DNA from: Cryptomeria japonica
Taxonomy: Eukaryota; Streptophyta; Pinopsida; Cupressales; Cupressaceae
Reading direction: 5' to 3'
DNA length: 64,000 nucleotides
Assembly: GCF_030272615.1 (NCBI RefSeq)
Contig: NC_081414.1
Coordinates: 770,169,653-770,233,652 of the forward strand
Part shown: positions 23,438-35,211 of the stretch, one piece after another
How positions within the stretch are numbered: the first letter of the stretch is position 1
How the letters are laid out: each line of letters opens with the position of its first letter
Notes under the pieces: generated by a model
What the model was told of the DNA's origin: nothing
Databases searched by the model: none
The model's input: only the letters and a program-made list of their open reading frames with translations
Program-made: the position numbers and the translations under genes

Positions 23438-26400
23438 TAGAAAGAAATGATAAATTGAAATGAGGTTGAAGTTTTTAAATAAAAAGGAATTTAAGTGGTG
23501 ACACACACATGAGGTCATAATTTATTTGAAAATTGTTTATTTTCTCATTATCCTAATTGAGCACATGGTGTAGGAGAAATAAGAAGATTCTAGAAACGAA
23601 ATTTTAAATATTAAAGAATAAATATTATATTTAGCAAATATATGACATGGGAGTTACAAATTATTCTATGACAAGAATAATTCTATTCATGGCATTTTTA
23701 TGACAAAGGAGTTACAAAATGCATTTTGGGGGGAGAATTCAAATTTGAATTTTGAATGCATGGTCAAATGTAACCCTCACTATGACAATTAATCATTTTG
23801 CATGAAATTATTTTGGGACAAGAATATGGAAATCAATTAATTTCTTTTGTAGTGGTAAAATGACTCTCTTTTCTATATATTGAGTTCTAAATTTTTGAAA
23901 ATGGGGAGTTCATTGTTTTTTTAGATGATAAAGTAGTCTTGAAATTCTTATGAATTTATTTTCAATACCATGTTAGTTGTAGGAGAAATTTTGTAGATGT
24001 GTTGCGCAATTTTGGAGAAGACCATTACCAAGCTTCAAGGAGGAATTGAAGGAGGTCAACAAGGTTCTTCAATCAAATCCAGGTTCCCCTCTTGCACATT
24101 CATTGCTTGCTTTTGCTTTTCAAATAAAATCTTCTTTTCGTCTCTTTTAGAATTTTGCACTTAAGAAAGTTTATATTTTAATTTTATTTCTTTAAAAGAA
24201 ATCTCTTTTATCCATTTTAGATTTTTGCAAGGAAATCTTTTTCAATTTTTGTTGATTGATTTAATCAAATACATATAATAAATTGTTTTTCTATCAAAAA
24301 AAAGAAAAGAAAAAAATCTTTTTTTATTCTGCATGTAGGAATTAAAATGGTTAATATATTTTTTTCAAGATATGCATATACAAATTCGAATATTGTTTAA
24401 TCTATTATCTTTTCCTCAATCAACCTTCTTTATTTTACAAAAAAAATAGATTGTTTTTAGAATGAAATATATATATTAGAATAACTTGAACAAAACTAAA
24501 TCTATTGCCAAAGTAATCTAAAATGAGAATAAAGAAAACAAAAATAGAAATATATTCATCTATGTGTATGTTAGATAAATACCCATCTCTGTGGATTTTA
24601 CGAAAATATTCATGTCTGTGGCTTTTAGGAAAACATTCATCTCTATGCATTAAAAATTATTATTCCCTGTGTATGTATGAAATTTAAAATTAAAAAAAAA
24701 ATTAAATCTTGCCTTGATTAATAAATTAGTAAATTTCCCTTCAAATATATGTTATATAAACATATATATCAAATTTATTTAAAATCATATTAAATTTATG
24801 TTCTAAATTTGTTTGTAGATTTAAGTTTATTTTTTAAAAAAAAATTAGTTTATTTATTTAAGATTAAATAAATATAATTATTATATTATTAAAAGATTTT
24901 GAATTAATTGCCAATTATTTTTAAAAAAAACATATATATATATTTTGAGTTAGGAATTATTTTATTAAAATTGAATTATACTTTAGAGTTTGTAATTAAA
25001 TTTTATGTGCTATTCAAATAATTGAAAAATTTATATATTCTAAGTTGTTTAGGTAATTGAAATTAATTTGTATCATTAAAATAAGTAGTTCAAATTTATT
25101 TTTTATTTATTTATTTTATTTTAATTTAAATTAAAAATGTTTAATAATATTGAAAGTTATTTGGAATGATTAAATTTAATAAGCTTATAGTTCTTTGAAA
25201 TTTAATTATGCACTTGGTGATTAAAAAAATCATTTAGGATTAGTTTATAATTATAAATTTTAATAATTGAAAATTAATCAAATTGAGTGATGGATTTATT
25301 TAATGAGGTCTATTTAATGAAAAATGGTTTTATTTATTGATATCTATTTAAAAAAGATTAATGAGACCTTTTTATAATTTAACCTTATTAAAATTAATGG
25401 AAATATGTTTAAAATATTGTCTCTAAGTTTTAGGAATTAGATTATTAAAATATTAAAGGAAATTTTAAGCGAAAAGAGTCTAACCCATATAATGGATACC
25501 TTATTGGAGTTTTATTAAGGACAATTAAGTTGCAAATTTGAACTTTTTTAAATTTTAAAGAGTTAGTATCTCCTCAATGATGGAAAAAGAGTCACTTGGG
25601 TTTTGAAAAGATAAATATTGCATAAGGAAAAAGGGTCAATTAACACTTGAGAATTTCAATAGATAATCGAGCATTAAGAGATCTATCATCTTGAATTAAT
25701 CCTTCTTAGGATGTACATATAATAGTTAAATCTTCTTATTAAACAAATTAGTTTGACTGAGGAAAAACAAAGCAAAGGAAAATGTTATTGCACTAATGAC
25801 ACACTTATTCCATAGTTTTGGATCTTTTCACCAAATAATTAGATCCTAATAGTAAGTGGGTTCCCTCAAGATGTTCAATACATTTCAAATATTTAAGTTC
25901 TTTAATTATTGGATTTCAAAACTATCTTTTGTATATTTCAATTAGTACAAGTATCAAAGGTTAAACGAATTTACCTAACAAGTAAATGTGTTTAGATTCA
26001 TAGTAAGCCTTTTAGGTATTTCAGCAATATGAGTTAATGTTAGACAAAGTTTTGCCTCAATTCAAAAATTTGATTATTTGATTTGTTTCTTTATTAGATT
26101 CCAAGATATGAGTATATAAGGCATTAAGAATAGTCACTTCTTTTAATAGTTAAAAACATTTACCTTCTATCTAAAAGAAACATAAGACTAGTAAAAAGGT
26201 ATAAAAGTAATTAGTAAGGATAAATTTAACTAACATTAAATTTAGAGGTAAATTGCGTAGTTAAATATTCATATGGTAATAGTATTAATTAGGATGCAAA
26301 GAGAGTTTATTCAAAACCGAAATTGTTTTAGCAAATGAGTTTCAAGAAACCTACTTCGTGATCACTTAGAAAATTAAATAACAATTCTAATTGAGGGTAA

Positions 26401-28287
26401 TTTAAGGAGCAAACATTAGCTCTCTTGAAAGTATTTGAAAATGATAAAGTTATTATTTGTAGAATGTATACAACAATAAATTTAGGGTTACTTCAAGTGG
26501 AAGGAGTAATTAGTTATCACTTTATAATCTTGCAAAGGTATTACTTCAAAAGCAACTAGAAGTTTATTAATTAGAATTGTTTATTAGGAGACTTAGTATT
26601 ATTACTTGGTTAACTAGCAAGTGTTTACACTCTTGTCTGATCTCTTTTTCAAACAATTAGTAACTAAGAATAATGTGGCTAATTTGAAGCTTATTGTTGA
26701 ATAGTTGTTTCCTTTTCCCTTCAACAAGTGAGTATGAAATTTATTTCCAAAGCATAATTATTTGATAATTTAAATTCTATTTCAAGTAATTCGGTACCCT
26801 TCAAGTATTTGGATTCACATTTAAAGTAGTGTTATCATTTTTAGATGAAATTTTTATTACTTCATATGGAAAATTAATTGGGATTATTATTAAGTACTTT
26901 TCACTTCAAACAAGTAGGTGTTAAAATTAATTTCCAAATTCTTGCTATTCAATCATTTAATTTTCTTTCAAGCAAATTAGTACTAGGATTCATACTTATT
27001 GTATAATGGTTTATCCAAAACAATTATATCTTGCAAGTAGTTCAAATCATTTTCATAAGTAATCTGTGAAAGTATCATGGTTTCCAAGCAATTAGTAATT
27101 TCATGTATTTAGTTAAAGTTTTTAAATTTTTAATTATCATAACTTTCCTTCGGAGAAAATACTATTTCAAGTGATCGATTTGTTTATGTTCCTTTCAATT
27201 ACGTAAAATTCATACTCTGTTTTTTAAATTTAAGCGATAATTCCTTGTATATAATAGTTTCTTTTTCATAATTTTATTGGTATATTGCTTCTTATAAGAT
27301 TCATGAATTCAAAATTAAATTCCTAGTTAGATAACTAAACAAGAGGAGTTGAAACCAAAAATTAGCAGCGTTCAGTATCTATGGTGCCTCTAGGTCACAC
27401 TTACAGGTAGTGTCGTCATGTTGAAGTACTGCACTTAATGCCTAATAAAGCTACAATAATGGTGTATGTGGCATTGTCTATATAAATTGTCGAGGAGAAA
27501 TAAGGTTCATTTGGAAGTTAAAATCCAAGGGGTGGGTAATCCCCCTGGGATCGATAATCTAAAAAGATTAATTTTTAATGAATTTACATATGATCAATTG
27601 AACTTTAGATAACCCCATTAGGGTTTGGATGTGTGTGAAGATCTTGAAAATTTATTTTATCTTGATGATTTCAATGGATGATAATGGATTAAGGGTGATG
27701 TATTTAATAGGAAATAGGACTTAGTTGTTTAGGCCACAAGCAAAAGGCCATCTTGAGCCTTTTTTTTCTATAGAGCTACCATCGTGGGTAGCAACTGCAA
27801 AGAAATTATCTGGGACATTGATCCTAGAAAGGGTTGCTTACCCACCAAATAATTTAGATTAAACCATAGTTAGAAACTAGAACTACATACTTTATGCCTT
27901 GATCCCGTGCCGAAACGGGTATGTAGGCAGTCTAGGGATGGACTTGTCCCTTGTACTCAAGCATTCGGGGATGGGGTTAGGATTTGGTTATGGGTGAGTA
28001 GTTGGTTCTTGAAGCTCCTTGGTATTTTAATCAAATGGTGCAAATAATAATTGAGATGTTAAATTAACTCAATACATACTCAGAAGGAATCCCGCATGGA
28101 TTCGCTTGACTTCCTTAGGCTTTAGGCCGAATTTCGAGGTGGAACTCAAGCTTGTTTATGTAATTATTTTTAATACTCCTAAGGACGGGGACCTTGGTGC
28201 ACTCCTAGTAGGGGAGTGTAGTCTTTAGAGAGTGGCTCAGGACCCGGATGGTCTCGATGAGTCTAAAGTCTCTAGCCAGATCATATC

Positions 28288-28500
28288 CTATTCTTATGAA
28301 TAGATGCCTACCCCATTTGGGTAGATGCCTATCCTAGATTGGATAGATGAAACCTCCTATCCCGTATGGATAGAGGCCTAACCCGTATGGTTAGATGCCT
28401 AACCTGTATGTTTAGATGCCTAGTCCCGTATGGATAGATGCCTAACCCGTATGGTTAGATGCCCATCTCAGTTGGATGGATGCCTATCTCATTTGGATAG
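28288..28500 (+). repeat. Hairpin array near the end of D's 5' LTR
   Basis: Ten units of about 20 bp joined by the linker AGATGC. Each is a small inverted repeat: CTATTC-ttat-GAATAG, CTACCC-catt-TGGGTAG, CTATCC-tagatt-GGATAG, CTATCC-cgtat-GGATAG, CTAACC-cgtat-GGTTAG (twice), and CCATC-tcagtt-GGATGG. The third and fourth stem bases vary with matching changes on the other arm, while CTA...TAG and the CGTAT loop recur. Confidence 0.8.
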
Positions 28501-28627
28501 ATGTACCTAAGTATGTGATTGAATCAAAAATAAATAACAATAAGTAAGAATAAGAAATCAATAAGTTTATTTCAAAAAAAAGAAAATCAGTTGAGTTTTT
28601 GGATTAAGTTAAGTGGGTTATTACATG

Positions 28628-28645
28628 TGGTATCAGAGTGAAGGT
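28628..28645 (+). other. Primer binding site of element D
   Basis: TGGTATCAGAG two bases after the LTR end matches the 3' end of initiator-Met tRNA over 11 bases, then diverges (TGAAGG). Confidence 0.8.
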
Positions 28646-28989
28646 TGAAGTCTAGGCCTTGAGCTCACTTCAATTTATGCAATCTTGAAGAGTATCTTGG
28701 AAGTAGTTGGAGGTTGTAGAGGTAAATCGTTATCTATTAAATCAAGAACTAAATAAGAAATTCAAATTTCAAGAAGACCTAGATGATAAAGAAAGTGGAA
28801 GAGGAAAGCATACCACCACTTCAAGGAGTCAAAGGGAAGATACCAATGATGGAATCAACTAGACTAAAGGAATAATGAAACAAGAAGTCAAAATTATAAT
28901 CAACATATTAACTAAGCAAAGGGATGAGATCAACTCCATGGAAAAATCAATGCAAGACCATGGAATCAAATAAATAGAAGTGGGATTGA

Positions 28990-29560
28990 AAATGAGAACT
29001 TGGAAATGGTTGAATAAATGAGGAAAACAATATGTTAGAGCTATCTAAGGATTTCAAGAAAATTAACCAACCTAAGTTCGAAGGAAAGAAATAGGTGAAG
29101 GAGTTGAGGATTGGTTGAATGAAAAGGGAAAATACATTGAACTAAAGGACTTTAGTGAAACAATTAAGACATTATGGGGTTTCCTATCAAGTCACTAGAG
29201 ATGCAACTTGTTAGTGGAATAATACCAAGGAACAAATGGGTATAACAAGGATATAATCACATTCACCATTTTCATAAGAGGAGGCTATCACAATTATTCT
29301 TAAATGAGAAGGGAACATAATTCCATAATCTTCGACAAGTGGCTTTGACAGTTCAACAATATCAAAATAAGTTTACCAAATTGTTAAAGTGCATACCTAT
29401 GTGTCAAAAGATGAGAAGGGTCAAATCAAAAAGTTCATTTTTGGGGCTCAATACCAAATTGGGGCAGAAGTTGATCTGCATAGACTCATAGGCATGAAGG
29501 AAGTACCTGAAAGAACAAGAAAGGAAGATTCAAGCCCTATCAATAACGAGATAGAATTTT
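28990..29560 (+). pseudogene. Ruined gag of element D
   Basis: No open frame survives, but gypsy-type gag phrases can be read in shifting frames: KDFKKINQPKFEGK near 29055, a DWLNEKGKYIELKDF-like stretch near 29110, and YVSKDEKGQIKKFIFG near 29395-29445, followed by GAEVDLHRLIGMKE. These resemble the start and the conserved FxxGL segment of the Retrotrans_gag domain. Many stops and shifts break it. There is no zinc knuckle, protease or polymerase downstream before the purine tract. The family assignment is tentative. Confidence 0.5.
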
Positions 29561-29989
29561 AACATGAATCATTCATTCAAGGCGAAGCATGAATTTAAAG
29601 GAAATGCAAACTTCAACAAGGATCAATAGAATAATTTATCTGAAAGAAGCCACATCATAATCAAAATCAAAGGGATGGATACAATACTAACAGGGGCAAT
29701 TAAAATAGGATAACTTATCTGCTAAGGTTTGATGAAGTAAGGAATGATCATCTTAGGAATTAGGGGGAATAATGATAGAGCCATTCAGAGTCTTGAAGAA
29801 GCGTCAATACCAATTATACAACAAAGAGATTATTCTATTCAAGTATAATGGAATCAATATGATAAAATGAATACTACATGGGAAGACTCAATTATTATGC
29901 AGCAGATGTTTTCACTTTCGTTCTAAACGTTATGAATTAACAAACTCTTTTTAAGGTTATAATTAGTGCATCGGGACGATGCACAATTT

Positions 29990-30002
29990 AAGGGGGGAAG
30001 GA
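29990..30002 (+). other. Polypurine tract of element D
   Basis: AAGGGGGGAAGGA lies immediately before the 3' LTR start TGTCATAACC, the expected plus-strand priming site. Confidence 0.9.
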
Positions 30003-30039
30003 TGTCATAACCCTCTTTTTGGACCTTGATATGACTTGC

Positions 30040-30106
<67 letters not shown>

Positions 30107-32398
30107 ATTATTATTATTATTATTATACTAATTGTATGAGTAATGTTAGAAAGAAAAGATAAATTAAAATGAGGTTGAATTTTTTAAATAAAAAGGAATT
30201 TAAGTGGTGACACACACGTGAGGTCACAATTTATTTGAAAATTGTTTATTTTCTCAATATCCTAATTGAGCACATGGTGTAGGAGAAATAAGAAGATTCT
30301 AGAAACGAAATTTTAAATTTTAAATATTAAAGAATAAATATTATATTTAGCAAATATATGACATAGGAGTTACAAATTATTCTATGACAAGATTAGTTCT
30401 ATTCATGGCATTTTTATGACAAAGGATTACAAAATGCATTTTTGTGGGAGAATTCGAATTTGAATTTTGAATGCGTGGTCAAATGTAACCCCCACTATGA
30501 CAATTAATCAATTTGCATGAAATTATTTTGGGAAAAGAATATGGAAATCAATTAATTTCTTTTGTAGTGGGGAAATGACTCTCTTTTCTATATATTGAGT
30601 TCTAAATTTTTGAAAATGGGGAGCTCATTGTTTTTTTGGATGATAAAGTAGTCTTGAAATTCTTATGAATTTATTTTCAATACCATGTTAGTTGTAGGAG
30701 AAATTTTGTAGATGTGTTGTAGGATATTGGAGAACATCATTACCAAGCTTCAAGGAGGAATTGAAGGAGGTCAGCAAGGTTCTTCATTCAAATCCAGTTT
30801 CCCCTCTTGCACATTCATTGCTTGTTTTTTCTTTTCAAAGAAAATCTTCTTTTCATCTCTTTCAGAATTTTGCACATAAGAAAGTTTATATTTTAATTTT
30901 ATTTCTTTAAAAGAAATCTCTTTTATCCATTTCAGATTTTTGTTGATTGATTTAATCAAATACATATAATAAATTGCTTTTCTATCAAAAAAAAGAAAAG
31001 AAAAAAATCTTCTTTTTATTCTGCATGTAGGAATTAAATTGGTTAATAGAGTTTTTTTTAAATATGCATATACAAATTCGAATATTGTTTAATCTGTTAT
31101 CTTTTCCTCAATCAACTTTATTTATTTACAAAAAAATAGATTATTTTTAGAATGAAATATATATATTAGAATAACTTGAACAAAAATAAATCTATTGCCA
31201 AAGTAATCTAAAATCAAAATAAAGAAAACAAAAATAGAAGTATATTCATCTCTGTGTATGTTAGATAAATACCCATCTTTGTAGATATTAGGAAAATATT
31301 CATGTTTGTGGATTTTAGGAAAACATTCATCTCTATGCATTATAGAAAAAACGTTCATCTTTGTACTTTTAAGAAACATATTCATCTCTTTGGATTTTTA
31401 GAAAAAAAAAAAATTTAAAAATTATTCCCCATGCATGTATGAAATTTATAAAAAATAAAAAAGTAAATCTTGCCTTGGTTAATAAATTAGTAAATTTCCC
31501 TTCAAATTTATTTAAAATCATATTAAATTTATGTTCTAAATTTGTTTGTAGATTTAAGTTTATTTTTTTAAAAAAAATTAGTTTATTTATTTAAGATTAA
31601 ATAAATATAATTATTATATTATTAAAAGATTTGAGTTAATTACCAATTATTAAAAAAAAACATATATATATTTTGAGTTAGGAATTATTTTATTAAAATT
31701 GGATTATACTTTAGAGTTCATAATTAAATTTTATGTGTTATTCAAATAATTGAAAAAATTATATTTTCTAAGTTGTCTAGGTAATTGAAATTTAATTGTA
31801 TCATTAAAATAAATAGTTCAAATTTATTTTTTATTTTAATTTAAAATTAAAAATGATGATTAAATTTAATAAGCTTATAGTTCTTTGAAATTTAATTATG
31901 CACTTGGTGATTAAAAAAATCATTTAGGATTAGTTTATAATTATAAATTTTAATAATTGAAAATTAATCAAATTGAGTGATGGATTTATTTATTGAGGTC
32001 TATTTAATGAAAAATGGTTTTATTTATTGATATCTATTTCAAAAGGATTAATGGGACCTATTTATAATTTAACCTTATTAAAATTAATGGAAATATGTTT
32101 AAAATATCATCTCTAAGTTTTAGGAATTAGATTATTAAAATATTAAAGGAAAATTTAAGCGAAAAGAGTCTAACCCATATCAATGGATACCTTATTGGAG
32201 TTTTATTATGGAGAATTAAGTTTCAAATTTGAACTCTTTTTAAATTTTAAAGAGTTAGTGTCTCCTCAATGATGGAAAAAGAGTCACTTGGGTTTTGAAA
32301 AGATAAATATTGCATAAGGCAAAAGGGTCAATTAACACTTGACAATTTCAATAGATAATCGAGCATTAAGAGATCTATCATCTTGAATTAATCCTTCA
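30003..32398 (+). repeat. 3' LTR of element D, part 1
   Basis: Aligns with 23336-25701 with small differences, including a longer ATT run (30043-30125). It ends at the insertion site of E within AATCCTTC. Confidence 0.9.
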
Positions 32399-32499
32399 TG
32401 TAGTAACCCACCATAATTAACTCAACAAAATTGAGTATTCCTTTTTTTCTTTGTGTGTTTAATTTAATCATTATGTTTTATTCAATTGCATACTCTGGG

Positions 32500-32651
32500 C
32501 ATCCATCCATTTGGATTAGGCCTTCATCCATCCGAGATGAGCATCTAACCATCGGGTTAGGCATTTGTCCATACGGGACATAATATTTGATCTATCCAAT
32601 ACGGGATAGGCATCTACCCATACGGGGTAGGCATCTATCCAATCGAGATAG
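32500..32651 (-). repeat. Hairpin array in solo LTR E
   Basis: Inverted-repeat units with a TAGGCAT linker: CTAACC-atcg-GGTTAG, TGTCC-atacg-GGACA, CTATCC-aatacg-GGATAG, CTACCC-atacg-GGGTAG. All four stems pair perfectly while differing in sequence. It is homologous in position to the array of D. Confidence 0.8.
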
Positions 32652-34164
32652 GAGGTGCTCTGGCCAGAGACTTAGACTAATCAGGACCATTCAGGTCCTG
32701 AGCCACTGACTAAGTACTACACTCTTCTAACAGAAGTGCACCGAGGTCACTATCCTTAGGAGTAATTAAATAACATAATACAAGCTTGAATTTCGCCTCG
32801 GACTTTGGCTTAAAGCCTTGGGAAGTCAAGTGAATCCATACGGGATTCCTTCCGAGTATGCATTGAATTACTTTTTCCGATTTAATTATCTTTACATTTC
32901 AAAATAGGATTCTTACTCAATCCTTCCTTTACCAAGCCTAGACTTCACCAACGAATGCCTAAGTACGAGGGACAACTCCATCCCAAGACTGCCTACATAC
33001 TCACTTTGGCACAGGATCAAGGTGTAAAGTATGTAGTTCTATTTTCTACTCTATGGTTTGATGTAAACTGATTAGTGGGTATGCAACCCTTTCTAGGGTC
33101 AATGTCCCAGACATTTTCTCTACAGTTGCTACCCATGATGGTAGCGCTTAAGCAAAGGCTCTTGATGGCCTATTGCTTGTGGCCTAAAACAACTAGATCC
33201 TAATTCTTATCATGACCGTCACCCTTGACCAATTGCCAATCGCCAATAATTATTTGAGATTAAATAAGTTTTATAAAAGCATTTCACTCATCATCCCTAT
33301 AGGGGTTTACTATGGTTTATCTCCACAGATGTAAAATCATTTAAAAAATTATCTTATTAGATTATCGATCCAAGAGGGATTACCCGCCCCTTGGATTTTA
33401 ACTTCCAAGTGTCCCTTATTACTCCCTGATGATTTATAGGGATGATGCCATAGACATCGTTGATACAGCTTTATTAGGCGTTAAGCGTAGTAGTTCAACA
33501 CGATGGCATTACCCGTAAGCGTGACCTAGAGGCATTGTATATTACCGAACGTTGCTAGGTTTTGGTTTTCCAACTTCCTTTATTTAATTTTTCTAACTTA
33601 AAACATCATGCTTGGAAAATAATTATGGATTGAATGCAAATATTTAGACATTGCAAAGCTCAATTAATTGAAATAGCTACTTGATAAATGACATGGAATA
33701 GAAACCATAACTAACACTATTTATTATTTGAGCTTGAAGTGTAACTTTGCATAATAATAACAATTAGGAAACTAGCAGAACAATAATTAAACGTGAAACT
33801 TGCATGGAGATGGAAACACCAATAAAAGTAATCAATGTGAAGCAATTTGCATGAGGCAGAGGCAGTGTAAGTTACATCAGAGAATATCGCTTATAAAGCC
33901 ACTAATCCCAAAATAAAATTTAGCTTCAAATCATTTAATAGGATTAATTGCTAATTGGATCAAAAAGATCTAATTACAAAATTTGATATAATTTAATTAC
34001 AATTTATAAATTGCTAAAACTAAAATCTAAATAAAAATTTATTTAAGTTCAAAATTCTAATAAACCAAAATTATACATATAAAAAAGAATTTAATTAATT
34101 AAAACTTTATACATAAAAAAAAATCTAACAAAACCATTAGCCAAAGCTTGAAATTGCATTGGCA

Positions 34165-34365
34165 TTAATAAAGGGATCAAGTGGGAGGGGGACCCCATGA
34201 GTCCCCTCCACTACCCTGCAGCCACTGGCGCAGCAGTGCCTGTGGGCTAGTGGAGGGTACTGTTACGGTACCACTCCCCCTATGGAGTAATAACTCTACC
34301 TGTGAGCCCGATACCCCATACGCTGGATACCATGCACCCAACAATATGGAAGTTACTTGCACAAC
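34165..34365. other. GC-rich island inside solo LTR E
   Basis: About 200 bp of clearly higher GC content within very AT-rich LTR sequence, with GGGAGGGGGACCCC and an inverted repeat GGTAC-tgttacg-GTACC at about 34256. I see no matching island at the corresponding place in D's LTR. It could be a promoter-like core or a small captured fragment. Confidence 0.4.
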
Positions 34366-34374
34366 ATTTTATAA

Positions 34375-34390
34375 ATAATATATATATAGA

Positions 34391-34428
<38 letters not shown>

Positions 34429-34437
34429 TATATATAG
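34375..34437. repeat. (AT)n microsatellite
   Basis: TA/AT dinucleotide run with few interruptions. Confidence 0.95.
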
Positions 34438-35211
34438 TTTCTAGTTTAATCTAGTTAAGCACAAAGGATAGAATTTAACAATAAGGATAAAATATTAATG
34501 TAAACAATAAGGATTAATTTACACAGAGAGTTTATTCAGAGGGATTTATTCTTTAGTTTCAACTATTATCCAGAGAGAAGTGGATTTCCAGACACAAAAA
34601 TAATAATGGAACCAAATGAAAAACAACACAGAGAATTATTCACAACAAAATCTATCCCTCCATTTCAACTAATTTTTACAGAGAAAATATATATAACCAG
34701 ATAAAGGAATCAAATGAGAATATCATAGAGGATTATTCACAGCGAAAACTATTCCTTTCATTTCAACTAATTTTCACAAAGAAAGTATATAACCAGATAA
34801 TGGAATCAAATGAGAATATCACATAGGATTATTCACAACGAAAACTGTTCCTTTCATTTCAACAAATTTTCACAGAGAAATTTATTTTAAGAACGAGATT
34901 CAGATTTCCAGAGAAATGAATTAGAGGGAAGAAATAAAGATTAAGATTCAATCACATAGGGAAGAGTTTTGTTTTCAGAAAAAGAGATTTAAAAAAAAGA
35001 ATAAAGGAAATATGATTTTTTTTTTTTTTGCATAAATCTAAAATATTTGGAAAAACAAAAGGCAAGATTATGAGCATATTTCTTAAGGAAAATAAAATAA
35101 ATAATAGAACTATCTTTTACTTGCATTATGTCGAAGAAATTTATCAATAATTATTCCTAAATAGAAGAAAAAGACTTACACTCTAATAAAACTTTTGAAA
35201 GAAGATCTAGA

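Larger units (their letters stand above)
23336..28625 (+). repeat. 5' LTR of element D, 5.29 kb
   Basis: Very AT-rich over most of its length, with a more GC-balanced last 1.3 kb (27360-28625). That portion is also recognisable, inverted, in solo LTR E, so it is the conserved core of this LTR family. An ATT microsatellite sits near the start and a hairpin array near the end. No convincing ORF is present. The long stretch 23460-27350 holds only AT-rich sequence that aligns to the 3' LTR copy. Confidence 0.9.

Noticed and set aside
23250-23450. 66-codon plus ORF with poly-Ile tail
   Set aside because: The tail is translation of the ATT microsatellite, and the frame crosses the TRIM-D junction.
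24435-24650. Minus ORF with HRDEC/HRDGY-like phrases, repeated at 31122-31385
   Set aside because: It lies within both LTR copies of D and is a short repeated phrase (AAACATTCATCTCTATGC-like) that happens to be open; the two copies differ in length and no domain is recognisable.
34177-34378. Overlapping ORFs on both strands in the GC-rich island
   Set aside because: Short, without domain or ribosome-start context; openness on both strands follows from high GC.
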